Notes under the pieces: model-generated
What the model saw: only the letters and a program-made list of their open reading frames with translations
Told to the model about the DNA's origin: nothing
Databases searched by the model: none
Program-made: the position numbers and the translations under genes
DNA from: Bacillota bacterium
GTDB lineage: Bacteria > Bacillota > Dethiobacteria > DTU022 > UBA8154
Reading direction: 5' to 3'
Assembly (NCBI GenBank): GCA_012728375.1
Contig: JAAYFF010000070.1
Location: 41,304-105,303 of the forward strand
DNA length: 64,000 bases
Shown here: positions 43,759 to 52,667 of the stretch, one piece after another
Layout of the letters: each line of letters starts with the position of its first letter
Numbering within the stretch: position 1 is the stretch's first letter

Positions 43759-43941
43759 TTGACGGAAGTGAAAGTTGGGAAAAATGAGAGTTTGGATAGT
43801 GCCCTTCGGCGTTTTAAGAAACAGTGTGCTCGGACAGGCATACTTTCGGAAGTTCGGAAAAGGGAACACTATGAAAAACCGAGCGTAAGGCGCAAGAAAA
43901 AAGCAGAAGCTGCCCGCAAAAAAAGGAGATTTTACAGATAA
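43759..43941 (+). CDS. rpsU: 30S ribosomal protein bS21
   Basis: This is a 60-residue, very basic protein with the bS21 pattern: [19 protein letters not shown], then [21 protein letters not shown]. It sits on the 30S platform near the anti-Shine-Dalgarno. The start is TTG after GGGGAGGG, behind a perfect sigmaA promoter. In Bacillus it is followed by yqeY; here nfeD follows instead. Confidence 0.96.
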   Translation: MTEVKVGKNESLDSALRRFKKQCARTGILSEVRKREHYEKPSVRRKKKAEAARKKRRFYR

Positions 43942-44010
43942 ATTGCGCTGTTTAATACAGAGATTGCTGGAAATAAGGAAATTGAAATAATAAAGATAAA
44001 GACATCTTTT

Positions 44011-44053
44011 ACATCCCCCTGTAATTAAGCAATTTGCCGGTTCAGGGGGATGT
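44011..44053 (+). promoter_or_regulatory. Perfect 11-bp inverted repeat between rpsU and nfeD
   Basis: ACATCCCCCTG (44011-44021) and CAGGGGGATGT (44043-44053) are perfectly complementary with a 21-nt loop. No T-run follows, so it is not a canonical terminator. It may attenuate or process the strong rpsU transcript before nfeD. Confidence 0.55.
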
Positions 44054-44075
44054 CGGCCATTAAGGGGGTGTGTTT

Positions 44076-45392
44076 TTGAGCTTGAGAAGCAAATGTTTTT
44101 TCTTACTCTTGTGCATCTTCGTCTTCTTGGGAACCGGAGTGCCGGCTGCTTCGGCGGGTACGGTTTTTACCATACCTGTGGAAGACGAGATTGGGCCGGG
44201 CTGGCTTCAGTTCCTGGAACGCTCCTTAAAAGAGGCGGAGAATAAAGGGGCGGCAGCCGTAATTTTGGAGTTTGACACCCCGGGAGGATATGTTGATACG
44301 GCATTGGAAGCCCGTAAGTTGCTCGATAAAGTTCCATATCCCGTTTATGCTTTTGTGAACCCGCGCGCCCTTTCCGCGGGAGCTTATCTGGCCCTTTCCG
44401 CGGACAAACTTTTTATGGCTCCGGGTTCGACGATTGGAGCCGCTGAGGTAAGAGTGCTCGGCAGTACTCAACCCGCTGACGAAAAAGTTCTTTCCACCTG
44501 GGAGGGAGAAATGAGAGCTATGGCGGAGAGGCGGGGGAGGGATCCCGAGCTGGCCGCAGCCATGGTTCGCAGAGAAATTGTTATCGAAGGGGTTGTGGGC
44601 AAAGATAAGCTTTTGACCCTGACAGCAAAGAATGCCGAAGATTTAAACTTCAGTGACGGAACTGTTGATACGGCCGCCGAACTGCTGGAGCTTACGGGTT
44701 TAAAGAACGGGGAGGTCGTTTCCCTGGCTCCGTCAACATGGGATAGGATAGGCGGTTGGTTGATCAAGCCTGTCGTAGCTACCGGCATTTTGACTTTGGC
44801 TTTTATTTTTCTAATCGTTGAGGTTCTTACTGCTGGTTTTGGGCTTGCCGGCCTGTTAAGCATCCTTTGCTTTGGCCTGTATTTCGGCGGGCATTTTTTT
44901 GCAGGGGTTAGCGGCTGGCCTGCTGTTTTTCTCTTTGTCCTGGGAATCGTTTTGCTTCTGGTGGAAGCTTTTATTCCCGGTTTCGGGGTTTTTGGCATAG
45001 GAGGGTTGGCGGCTGTTATTGTTTCAATTGTGCTTTCTTCCGTATCTGCAGCGGCAGGTTTGCGGGCACTTCTTTATTCGTTTTTTCTTTCAGGGATTGT
45101 GGGGTACCTTGCGTTTAAATATTTCCAGCGCAAAGGGATTCTCAGGCGTTTTATCCATCTGGATGCTTCGACAAGGGAACTCGGCTACCGCTCATCGCAG
45201 GATTTTTCTTCCTTGCAGGGGAAGCGGGGTCTGGTCGTTACACCCCTTAGGCCTGCGGGAATTATTGAGCTGGAAGGCTCCAGACTTGATGTGGTAAGTG
45301 AAGGCGCTTTTATTAACACAGGTGAATCTGTGGAGATAGTTAAAGTGGAGGGGAACCGCATTGTGGTCCGCTCCGTCAAGAAAGGAGAATAA
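44076..45392 (+). CDS. nfeD: NfeD-family membrane serine protease (ClpP-like)
   Basis: This protein of about 438 residues has a signal peptide, a ClpP-fold protease domain with the serine in [12 protein letters not shown] and the downstream catalytic-lysine region, four to five transmembrane helices (residues about 220-350) and a C-terminal NfeD OB-fold. It is the long (1510-N-like) form. NfeD proteins partner with flotillin/stomatin proteins, and floA follows after 2 bp. The TTG at 44076 is preferred to the GTG at 44070, which overlaps AAGGGGGTG. Confidence 0.92.
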   Translation: MSLRSKCFFLLLCIFVFLGTGVPAASAGTVFTIPVEDEIGPGWLQFLERSLKEAENKGAAAVILEFDTPGGYVDTALEARKLLDKVPYPVYAFVNPRALSAGAYLALSADKLFMAPGSTIGAAEVRVLGSTQPADEKVLSTWEGEMRAMAERRGRDPELAAAMVRREIVIEGVVGKDKLLTLTAKNAEDLNFSDGTVDTAAELLELTGLKNGEVVSLAPSTWDRIGGWLIKPVVATGILTLAFIFLIVEVLTAGFGLAGLLSILCFGLYFGGHFFAGVSGWPAVFLFVLGIVLLLVEAFIPGFGVFGIGGLAAVIVSIVLSSVSAAAGLRALLYSFFLSGIVGYLAFKYFQRKGILRRFIHLDASTRELGYRSSQDFSSLQGKRGLVVTPLRPAGIIELEGSRLDVVSEGAFINTGESVEIVKVEGNRIVVRSVKKGE

Positions 45393-45394
45393 AA

Positions 45395-46387
45395 ATGGGT
45401 GAGCTTTTACCTCTTTTGTTTCTGCTTGTACTGGTTGTTATCGTTTTTTCCGTGATATTTAGTTTTATTCCCCTCAGATTGTGGATCGCCGCTTTAGCGG
45501 CAGGGGTACCGGTTGGTATTATTACCCTTATCGGAATGCGCCTGCGCAGGGTTATTCCGTCAAAGGTCGTCGAGCCCTTGATTAAGGCAACAAAAGCGGG
45601 GTTGCAGTTGAATGTGAACAAGTTGGAAGGGCATTATCTGGCCGGCGGAAATGTGGATAGAGTTGTCAATGCACTGATCGCTGCCCAGCGTGCCGATATC
45701 GAGCTGGGGTTTGAAAGGGCGGCGGCTATTGATCTTGCCGGCCGGAATGTCCTGCAGGCGGTGCAGATGAGCGTAAACCCCAGAGTAATTGAAACGCCTG
45801 TTGTTGCTGCTGTTGCCAAGGATGGTATTGAAGTAAAAGCCCGGGCCAGGGTAACGGTTAGAGCAAATATTGATCGCCTGGTTGGCGGGGCCGGGGAGGA
45901 AACGATTATTGCCCGGGTTGGCGAAGGGATCGTTACAACAATTGGCTCTTCCACCGATCATAAACAGGTGCTGGAAAATCCCGATAATATTTCTCAAACG
46001 GTTCTGAACAAGGGCCTTGATGCCGGGACGGCCTTTGAAATTCTTTCCATTGATATTGCTGATGTTGATGTTGGGAAAAATATCGGCGCGCAGCTGCAGA
46101 CCGACCAGGCTGAAGCTGACAAACGTATTGCTCAGGCCAAGGCAGAAGAAAGGCGCGCTATGGCTGTAGCCAGGGAACAAGAGATGAAAGCGGCAGTACA
46201 GGAAATGCGGGCCAAGGTTGTTGAGGCCGAAGCAGAAGTTCCCAGGGCTCTCGCCCAGGCGTTGCGAGAAGGCAAACTGGGAGTAATGGATTATTATAAT
46301 CTGCAGAATATCTTTGCGGATACGCAGATGAGGGAATCCATTTCCAAAATGGGCAAACCCGCGAATCCGGAAGAACCAAAGAAATGA
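45395..46387 (+). CDS. floA: Flotillin-like protein FloA (YqfA)
   Basis: This 330-residue scaffold of functional membrane microdomains has an N-terminal hydrophobic hairpin (residues about 5-45), a PHB/SPFH domain and a C-terminal helical part with EA-repeats ([23 protein letters not shown] region). It acts with NfeD in membrane organisation and, in Bacillus, affects sporulation and signalling. The ATG is 2 bp after the nfeD stop, with AAAGGAG in the nfeD tail. Confidence 0.95.
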   Translation: MGELLPLLFLLVLVVIVFSVIFSFIPLRLWIAALAAGVPVGIITLIGMRLRRVIPSKVVEPLIKATKAGLQLNVNKLEGHYLAGGNVDRVVNALIAAQRADIELGFERAAAIDLAGRNVLQAVQMSVNPRVIETPVVAAVAKDGIEVKARARVTVRANIDRLVGGAGEETIIARVGEGIVTTIGSSTDHKQVLENPDNISQTVLNKGLDAGTAFEILSIDIADVDVGKNIGAQLQTDQAEADKRIAQAKAEERRAMAVAREQEMKAAVQEMRAKVVEAEAEVPRALAQALREGKLGVMDYYNLQNIFADTQMRESISKMGKPANPEEPKK

Positions 46388-46419
46388 AAACAGCGCTGAA
46401 GAAGATCTAAAACAAGTTG

Positions 46420-46478
46420 GCCGGCAGGCAAAGGAGAAGCTTATCTTCTTATAATACTGTTTGTCCTGGCCTGCCGGC
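46420..46478 (+). promoter_or_regulatory. Structured RNA or terminator between floA and the next gene
   Basis: GCCGGCAGGC (46420-46429) and GCCTGCCGGC (46469-46478) are perfectly complementary. A smaller hairpin, GAGAAG with CTTCT, lies inside the 39-nt loop. The stem is very GC-rich but only TTTCC follows. It may be a partial terminator, a processing site or an uncharacterised leader. Confidence 0.5.
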
Positions 46479-46519
46479 TTTCCGGCTTCTAACTTCCGGA
46501 TTAAAGGAGGTGTTTTACC

Positions 46520-46966
46520 CTGGAATCCATTATCGTTTTGATTATTTTTATAATTCTCTCCTCCCTTATCCGCTCTTTTTCCGGGGCTGCGCGAAAGACG
46601 GGAAGAAGAGCCCGGGAAATAGTCACCCTTCCGGAATTTCCGGAAAACTTGCCGGAGGATTATTCCGAGCCGGAGGGACTGTATTTGCCCGAATTGGAAG
46701 AGACTTTCCAGCCTCCGGCTCCTGTTTACAGGGAGAAGAACCTGCAGGATGAAGAACCATCAGGAAAGATCATGCGACCTGAGCCCCGCCCGGTACAGCG
46801 TCCGGTTATGGCAAAGGAGGAAGAAAAAACCGGGCAATTTGTTTTAAAGATGCATGACTCAGACCTGGAAGAGCTGCTTTACGGCGAAAATCTTCCACTA
46901 GCCGTTATTTCCGCGGTGGTGCTATCCCCTCCACGGGCAAAAAGGCACTTTCGCTCAAACTTATAA
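46520..46966 (+). CDS. Small membrane-anchored protein between floA and yqfC, possible CTG start
   Basis: This protein has about 149 residues, with one N-terminal membrane segment (ESIIVLIIFIILSSLI), a proline/glutamate-rich middle and a short conserved-looking C-terminus (LPLAVISAVVLSPPRA). I do not recognise a family; the location matches that of yqfB in Bacillus. The Shine-Dalgarno AAGGAGG (46504-46510) is 9 nt before a CTG at 46520 in frame, while the first standard start, TTG at 46538, is 27 nt away and would cut the membrane segment. A CTG start is therefore likely. Confidence 0.6.
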   Translation: MESIIVLIIFIILSSLIRSFSGAARKTGRRAREIVTLPEFPENLPEDYSEPEGLYLPELEETFQPPAPVYREKNLQDEEPSGKIMRPEPRPVQRPVMAKEEEKTGQFVLKMHDSDLEELLYGENLPLAVISAVVLSPPRAKRHFRSNL

Positions 46967-47050
46967 TTGCCCCGGGGCATTCATAATCCCATAATTTGCA
47001 CATAAAATTGTAAAGAGGATATTTGAAGCTTTTTACTGGGGGAGATATCT

Positions 47051-47341
47051 TTGAAGCGGAAAGAACCCGGGGAAGGGAGAAAAAAATGGCGGGAAACAGT
47101 GGCGGATTTTTTCGAACTTCCTCGGGAACTTTTATTTAATTTGCCCCGGGTCACAATAATTGGAAATATCCATTTCTATCTGGAGAATTATGGAGGAATT
47201 ATTGAGTACAGCGAAGATCTTGTGCGTTTGAAGGTTAAAGAAGGTGAAATAATAATAAAAGGAAAAAACCTTTCCATTAAAAATTTTTATGCTGAAGATA
47301 TTTTTATTGAAGGAAAAATACAATCAATAGAATACCAGTAA
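47051..47341 (+). CDS. yqfC: Sporulation protein YqfC
   Basis: This is a 96-residue YabP/YqfC-family protein: FELPRELLFNLPRVTIIGN start and the beta-rich GIIEYSEDLVRLKVKEGEIIIKGKNL core. In Bacillus yqfC is expressed in the mother cell under sigma-E and lies next to yqfD, as here. The start is TTG after GGGGGAGA. Confidence 0.92.
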   Translation: MKRKEPGEGRKKWRETVADFFELPRELLFNLPRVTIIGNIHFYLENYGGIIEYSEDLVRLKVKEGEIIIKGKNLSIKNFYAEDIFIEGKIQSIEYQ

Positions 47342-47426
47342 TCTTAACAGGCAGCAGCAGAACCAGTCAGTCCAGGAATCGCCGCCCTAAGAGCCGGAAT
47401 GAACGTCTATTAGATTTTTCCGGAAG

Positions 47427-48674
47427 GTGATTCAAATTTCTCTTTTGCCGCGAGGGGGGCTTTTCCCCGGATATCTGCTTATTTTAATTAAGGGCCGCGG
47501 AATAGCCCGGTTGATGAACCTGACTGTAAGGGAGGGCATTTACTTTTGGGATCTTCATTCCCTGGGCGACGCTATCAGAGTAAAAGTTGCCCCCAGGGAT
47601 TTTAAAAAACTTCGTCCGCTTCTGCGAAAAACAGGTTGCCGCGTTCATATTCTGGAGAAAAAAGGCGGTTTTCTGCTCGTATTAACAGGAAGACGCCGCA
47701 GGGGCCTGATCCTGGGCCTCATTGTTTTCTGTTGCCTGCTCTACTTCCTTTCCTCTTTTATCTGGAATATCAGCATTACGGGCAATGAGGCGGTCAGCAA
47801 AAATGAAATTTTGCGATCCCTTGAAAAATTTGGAGTGGTAAAAGGGATTTTAAAAAGACAGCTGGATCTTGCCAGGCTGGAAAAGGATCTCCTCCTGGAT
47901 ATAGAAGAATTAAGCTGGGTTGGCGCACGTGTACGGGGGGTTTACCTTGAAATACAGGTCGTTGAACGCCACAGAGAACCGGAAGATTTGCAAGATGCGT
48001 TCGATCTGGTCGCTGCCAAAGACGGATTGGTTGTGGATATCCTTGTTTTAGCCGGAGAAGCGGCCGTAAAGCCGGGTGAAACCGTCCAGAAAGGGCAGTT
48101 GCTAATTTCAGGGACTATAGGCACAGATCTTGACGCGGAGCCTCAGGAAAGCGAGAATGTACCCGGAAGCAGGATAAAAGCCAGGGGAATGGTCGAAGCC
48201 CTGGTCTGGTACGAAGCTTTTGCGGAGGTTCCCCTTTATGTAGTGGAGAAGACAAAGAGCGGCAATGTTGCCCATTCCCTTTCCTTCGTGGTAAACAACC
48301 AAAACTATCGTTTTTGGGGAACAAAGGATGCGCCTTACCGGAATTATGAGATGGAAGAAATAAGGCATTCGCTAGTATGGAGGAATCTACGTTTTCCTGT
48401 CGAACTAGTAACAAAAAGATACTGGGAATTAAATGTCGAGATAAAAACTATTTCCCCGTGGGAGGCCTTGCAGGAAGCCAGAAATCAAGCCCTACAGGAA
48501 GTAAACCTTCAGCTTCCTCGCGGGGGGGCATCTATTCAAAAAAGATATGTGGATGATTATTATTTTTGGGAATTGGGAACCGTGGGCGCCCGTGTTATGA
48601 TAGAAACACTGGAGGACATTGCCGTTCCGCTAAATCCAATTAATACGGAACCGGGGAGTGATGTTGCTTCTTGA
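47427..48674 (+). CDS. yqfD: Sporulation protein YqfD
   Basis: This 415-residue membrane protein has one clear transmembrane helix at residues about 90-108 (LILGLIVFCCLLYFLSSF) and the YqfD-type extracytoplasmic domain (ISITGNEAVSKNEIL, a POTRA-like start). YqfD is a sigma-E-dependent spore gene in Bacillus. The GTG at 47427 is the longest start, immediately behind GGAAGG. The 3' end overlaps phoH by 4 nt. Confidence 0.9.
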   Translation: MIQISLLPRGGLFPGYLLILIKGRGIARLMNLTVREGIYFWDLHSLGDAIRVKVAPRDFKKLRPLLRKTGCRVHILEKKGGFLLVLTGRRRRGLILGLIVFCCLLYFLSSFIWNISITGNEAVSKNEILRSLEKFGVVKGILKRQLDLARLEKDLLLDIEELSWVGARVRGVYLEIQVVERHREPEDLQDAFDLVAAKDGLVVDILVLAGEAAVKPGETVQKGQLLISGTIGTDLDAEPQESENVPGSRIKARGMVEALVWYEAFAEVPLYVVEKTKSGNVAHSLSFVVNNQNYRFWGTKDAPYRNYEMEEIRHSLVWRNLRFPVELVTKRYWELNVEIKTISPWEALQEARNQALQEVNLQLPRGGASIQKRYVDDYYFWELGTVGARVMIETLEDIAVPLNPINTEPGSDVAS

Positions 48675-49678
48675 TTGAAAAACAGGTAGAGTCCAAAGTT
48701 TTTTTACAGGATACCGATGAGATATTTACCTTGCTGGGAAAATTTGATGAACACATTTCTCTTATTGAGGATAACTTTGCCGTCAGGATTATCCCCAGAG
48801 GCAACGAGCTATTGATTCAAGGCGGGAAAGAAGAAGTAGAGGCGGTTTTTACCTTTTTACAGGAGCTTTTGGCGTTGATTCGCAAAGGTCACCTTTTAAC
48901 AACTCAAGAATTTCTTTACGGGTTAAAATTGGCCAGGCGAGGAGAAGCTCAGGAAATAAAAAATATCTTTAATGATCTTGTTGTCGTGACTGAAAGAGGG
49001 AAGCATATTTTACCGAAAACTTTGGGGCAGAAAAAGTATGTTGAATCCCTCAGGCGCCATGACATTGTTTTTGGCATCGGTCCGGCGGGAACGGGTAAAA
49101 CATACCTGGCGCTGGCAATGGCTGTTTCCGCTTTAAAAAACAAGGTTGTTCAACGCCTGGTTTTAACAAGACCGGCAGTTGAGGCGGGTGAACATCTGGG
49201 CTTCTTGCCCGGCGATCTTCAGGATAAAGTAGATCCATACTTGAGGCCCCTTTACGATGCCCTCTATGACATTATGGGGGTGGAAAACTTTTTAAAAAAC
49301 AGGGAAAAGGGTATTATTGAAGTAGCTCCCCTGGCGTATATGCGGGGCAGGACTCTGGACGATTCTTTCATTATTCTCGATGAAGCTCAGAATACCACTT
49401 CCGAACAGATGAAAATGTTTTTAACCCGTATGGGTTTTGGCTCCAAAGTTGTTGTCACGGGAGATATCACTCAGGTTGATTTGCCCCGGGGGAAATATTC
49501 GGGGTTGCTCGAAGTTATGGAAATTCTTAAAAAAGTTAAGGAAATCTCCTTTGTTTATCTTACAGATGACGATGTTGTTCGCCATACCCTGGTGCAAAAA
49601 ATAATTCAGGCTTATGAGCAGTATTCGAAGGAATCAAGACCAGAGCAGGACTTCCAAAATGCTGAGAGGCGAAATTAA
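48671..49678 (+). CDS. phoH: PhoH-family ATPase
   Basis: This 335-residue P-loop protein has Walker A GPAGTGKTYLA near residue 137, Walker B SFIILDEAQNTT and the TGDITQVDLP motif of PhoH. The N-terminal 100 residues resemble a KH-like nucleic-acid-binding module. PhoH (YbeZ) works with YbeY in rRNA metabolism, and ybeY lies two genes downstream. The start TTG overlaps the yqfD stop. Confidence 0.94.
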   Translation: MIEKQVESKVFLQDTDEIFTLLGKFDEHISLIEDNFAVRIIPRGNELLIQGGKEEVEAVFTFLQELLALIRKGHLLTTQEFLYGLKLARRGEAQEIKNIFNDLVVVTERGKHILPKTLGQKKYVESLRRHDIVFGIGPAGTGKTYLALAMAVSALKNKVVQRLVLTRPAVEAGEHLGFLPGDLQDKVDPYLRPLYDALYDIMGVENFLKNREKGIIEVAPLAYMRGRTLDDSFIILDEAQNTTSEQMKMFLTRMGFGSKVVVTGDITQVDLPRGKYSGLLEVMEILKKVKEISFVYLTDDDVVRHTLVQKIIQAYEQYSKESRPEQDFQNAERRN

Positions 49679-49683
49679 GAACC

Positions 49684-51822
49684 ATGGTATTTTTCTCTAA
49701 GTTTGGCAAAATGATAAAAATACCGCTTTCCCTGGCAAAGAACGCGCAAGGACAAAAAATTATTTTGGGAGTCGGTGTTTTCTTAATTATTTATTTCTTT
49801 CTTCTTTTTTCCATTGTTCCCCTCGGCATATCCGTAGAACTCGGCAAACCGAGCCCAAAAACCGTTTATGCACCGAGGGAGGTTATTGATTATTATTCCA
49901 CGAATAAACTCCGCGAAGAAGCCGCCATGGCTGTAGGTGAAGCTTTTGATTATGATTCCTCGGTCTTGAAAGAAGGAAGGGACGTTATTAATCATTTTTT
50001 CCAGCAAGCCAGAGAAATTAAAGGCATGACGGATTTAAGCGATCAAGAAAAAGCAGTTCTTTTTCGGGAAAAAATTAATAACAGTTCCATGCCTGAAGAA
50101 TCAATCATCGCCATTCTAAAACAAAGCGAGGGTGACCTGGACGAGCTGCAGGCAAGGGTCGAGGAGATCTTCCGGGAAATAACGACGCAGGGTATAAAGG
50201 AAAACGGAGAGCAAGCAGCGCTAAGACAAGCCTTTCAAGATATTAGTTTGCTGTCTTTTCAATCCGAAATCAGGCAGGGAATGGAAATGCTCCTTTATCC
50301 TTTGCTGCGGCCGAATATGATCTATAACGCGGAAGTAACCGAAGCCAACCGGGAACTGGCCCGGCAGTCCCAGGAGCCGGTAAAAATATTAAAAAACTCG
50401 TTAATTGTCCAGGAGGGCGAAAAGGTAACGGAAAAACATATTGCACAGCTCGAAGCCCTGGGCCTCTTGGGACCGCGGATATATGCCAGCGGGTATATAG
50501 GACTATTTTTTGCACTGGCGATTCTTTACGTTGTGGTAGCGCTCTACCTTTTTCTCTTTCACAGCGATATCTGGAACAACACAACCCTGCTGACATTGCT
50601 CAGTTTAATTGTTGTTCTAACCTTGGTTTTCGGGCTGGCGGGTCGATATTTTTCCGGGTACTTAATCTCCACGGCCATGGGCGGGATTCTTATGACGGTT
50701 CTTTTTAGTTCCCGTCTTGCCATTTTCATGAATATCGTTCTGTCCCTTTTGTTAGGCTTTATTGTAGACGGGGAGTTTACTTTCATTGTTATTACCCTTT
50801 TGGGAGGCCTGGTGGCCATATATAGCGTTTCCCACCTGCAACGGCGTTTCGACCTGACCAAAGCAGGAATTTATGTTGCAGCCGTTAATATGGTCCTGAT
50901 CATTGCATTATTTCTTCTTTTTAAAGGCTTTCAACTGCAGTACGAGTATCTCAGGGAATTTAGCGTGAGCGTGCTGGCCGGGATCGGCAGCGGCCTTTTT
51001 TCCGCGATTATGGCTATTGGCCTGCTTCCTTTTCTGGAAAGCGCCTTTGGCCTGACAACCGCGATAACCCTCCTTGAACTGGCTGACCCCGGGCGTCCCC
51101 TTTTGCGCAAACTCCTTATGGAGACCCCGGGAACATATCATCACAGCATTATGGTGGGAAACCTTGCTGAGGCTGCCGCGGAGGCAATTCACGCTGATCC
51201 CCTCCTCTCAAGAGTTGCTGCCTTTTATCATGATATCGGGAAAATTAAACGGCCTTACTTTTTTGTTGAAAATCAGTTTGCCGGTGAAAATCCCCATAAC
51301 AAGATTTCTCCTAATTTAAGCGCGCTGATCATTCGTTCCCATGTCAAGGACGGCCTGGAGTTCGCCAAAGAAGCGAAACTACCTTTACCTGTCCGGGAAA
51401 TTTTGCAGCAGCATCATGGGACAACTTTAATTTCTTTCTTCTATCAGCAAGCCGTGAACAACTCAGAAAAGGATAAAAATACCCGTCTGCCTGAGGAAGA
51501 TTTTCGTTACGAAGGACCCCGGCCTCAAACCAAAGAGGCGGCTATTCTTCTGCTGGCTGATTCCGTCGAGGCCGCGGTTCGGTCCCTCTCCCATCCCATG
51601 GCTCCGGGAAGAATTGAAAGCATGGTCCGCCGGATTATTAAAGAAAAACTCAATGACGGACAATTTGATGAAGCACCTTTAACTTTGAAAGATCTGGATA
51701 AAATTGGGGATACTTTTGTATATATTCTCACAGGGGTTTATCACCAACGGATTGAATACCCCGAGAAGGAGTTAAGGGCGGATCTGGAGAGGGTGAAACA
51801 AAAAAATGGCAATAATAGTTGA
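49684..51822 (+). CDS. pgpH: HD-domain c-di-AMP phosphodiesterase PgpH (YqfF)
   Basis: This 712-residue membrane protein has an N-terminal transmembrane helix, an extracellular 7TMR-HDED domain (residues about 50-260), seven transmembrane helices (about 270-460) and a C-terminal cytoplasmic HD phosphohydrolase (HHSIMVGNLAEAAAE and FYHDIGKIKRP). In Listeria and Bacillus it degrades c-di-AMP. The start ATG is 5 bp after phoH. It overlaps ybeY by 17 nt. Confidence 0.93.
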   Translation: MVFFSKFGKMIKIPLSLAKNAQGQKIILGVGVFLIIYFFLLFSIVPLGISVELGKPSPKTVYAPREVIDYYSTNKLREEAAMAVGEAFDYDSSVLKEGRDVINHFFQQAREIKGMTDLSDQEKAVLFREKINNSSMPEESIIAILKQSEGDLDELQARVEEIFREITTQGIKENGEQAALRQAFQDISLLSFQSEIRQGMEMLLYPLLRPNMIYNAEVTEANRELARQSQEPVKILKNSLIVQEGEKVTEKHIAQLEALGLLGPRIYASGYIGLFFALAILYVVVALYLFLFHSDIWNNTTLLTLLSLIVVLTLVFGLAGRYFSGYLISTAMGGILMTVLFSSRLAIFMNIVLSLLLGFIVDGEFTFIVITLLGGLVAIYSVSHLQRRFDLTKAGIYVAAVNMVLIIALFLLFKGFQLQYEYLREFSVSVLAGIGSGLFSAIMAIGLLPFLESAFGLTTAITLLELADPGRPLLRKLLMETPGTYHHSIMVGNLAEAAAEAIHADPLLSRVAAFYHDIGKIKRPYFFVENQFAGENPHNKISPNLSALIIRSHVKDGLEFAKEAKLPLPVREILQQHHGTTLISFFYQQAVNNSEKDKNTRLPEEDFRYEGPRPQTKEAAILLLADSVEAAVRSLSHPMAPGRIESMVRRIIKEKLNDGQFDEAPLTLKDLDKIGDTFVYILTGVYHQRIEYPEKELRADLERVKQKNGNNS

Positions 51823-52252
51823 TAATAGACAAGGGAAGGTGGTCGTTCCGGCAGAGCTTTTGTTGCTTTTGGAAAAAATTGGTGAGTTTATTTTGCAATC
51901 AGAAGGTTATCCGCCTACAAGTGAAGTTAGTATCGTCCTGACAGACAACAGCTATATCCAGGAGTTAAATTTTACTTACAGGGGTCTTGATTCACCTACG
52001 GATGTCCTTTCTTTTTGTCTTCGGGACGATGTACCGGAACAGTGCGACGATCATATTCTTGGGGATGTTGTGATCTCCATGGAGAGGGCAAGAGAACAAG
52101 CCCGGGAGTATGGCCATTCCCTTCGGCGGGAGCTTGCTTTTTTAGCAGTACATGGTATGCTTCATCTGGTTGGCTACGACCACGAGACTTTGGAAGCGGA
52201 AGAGGTAATGAAGAAGAAACAGGATACAGTATTGAAACACTTTGCTCTATAA
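51806..52252 (+). CDS. ybeY: Endoribonuclease YbeY
   Basis: YbeY is a zinc-dependent RNase needed for 16S rRNA 3' maturation and ribosome quality control. The zinc motif is HGMLHLVGYDHE near residue 113. The LNFTYRGLDSPTDVLSF segment is also conserved. The start is within the last 17 nt of pgpH and the stop overlaps the next ATG (TAATG), showing tight coupling. Confidence 0.95.
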   Translation: MAIIVDNRQGKVVVPAELLLLLEKIGEFILQSEGYPPTSEVSIVLTDNSYIQELNFTYRGLDSPTDVLSFCLRDDVPEQCDDHILGDVVISMERAREQAREYGHSLRRELAFLAVHGMLHLVGYDHETLEAEEVMKKKQDTVLKHFAL

Positions 52253-52629
52253 TGATTGCTTACAGGATGGTGGGGATGAAACATAAAACTTTTGCCGGAA
52301 GCCTAAAAGATGCTTTCAAGGGGATTTTTTTTGTTATCCGTCATGAAAGAAATATGAGTTTTCACATCCTTGCCGCCGCATTAGCTCTCGCGGCATCTTT
52401 TTACTATAAAATAAACAGGATGGAATTTCTCTTTGTTATTACGGCAATTTTTCTGGTTATGATAACTGAAACGCTTAATACCGCGGTGGAAACGCTGGTA
52501 GATCTATATACTAGGGAGTATCATCCTCTGGCCGGGATTGCCAAGAAAGTAGCAGCAGGAGCGGTATTAGGCGCGGCTTTATTTGCTGTTGTGATTGCAT
52601 GCCTGGTTTTTGGGGACAAACTATGGTAA
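52252..52629 (+). CDS. dgkA: Undecaprenol/diacylglycerol kinase (DgkA family)
   Basis: This is a protein of about 125 residues with three transmembrane helices and the DgkA signature ETLNTAVETLVDL. In Firmicutes this family phosphorylates undecaprenol, recycling the lipid carrier for cell-wall synthesis. The ATG at 52252 overlaps the ybeY stop; an internal ATG at 52276 (MKHKTFAGSLKDAF, AGGATGG upstream) fits the family start better. The much longer open frame from 52015 is an artefact overlapping ybeY. Confidence 0.92.
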   Translation: MIAYRMVGMKHKTFAGSLKDAFKGIFFVIRHERNMSFHILAAALALAASFYYKINRMEFLFVITAIFLVMITETLNTAVETLVDLYTREYHPLAGIAKKVAAGAVLGAALFAVVIACLVFGDKLW

Positions 52630-52667
52630 CCAAAAAACGAAATTCCGAATTATAAGGGGGGCGAAAC

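Noticed and set aside
45560..46180. Minus-strand ORF of 206 codons inside floA
   Set aside because: Antisense to a well conserved flotillin gene; composition is typical of a shadow frame.
52015..52251. Long N-terminal extension of DgkA
   Set aside because: It overlaps ybeY in another frame and encodes serine/arginine-rich sequence without membrane-protein character; the family starts near 52252-52276.
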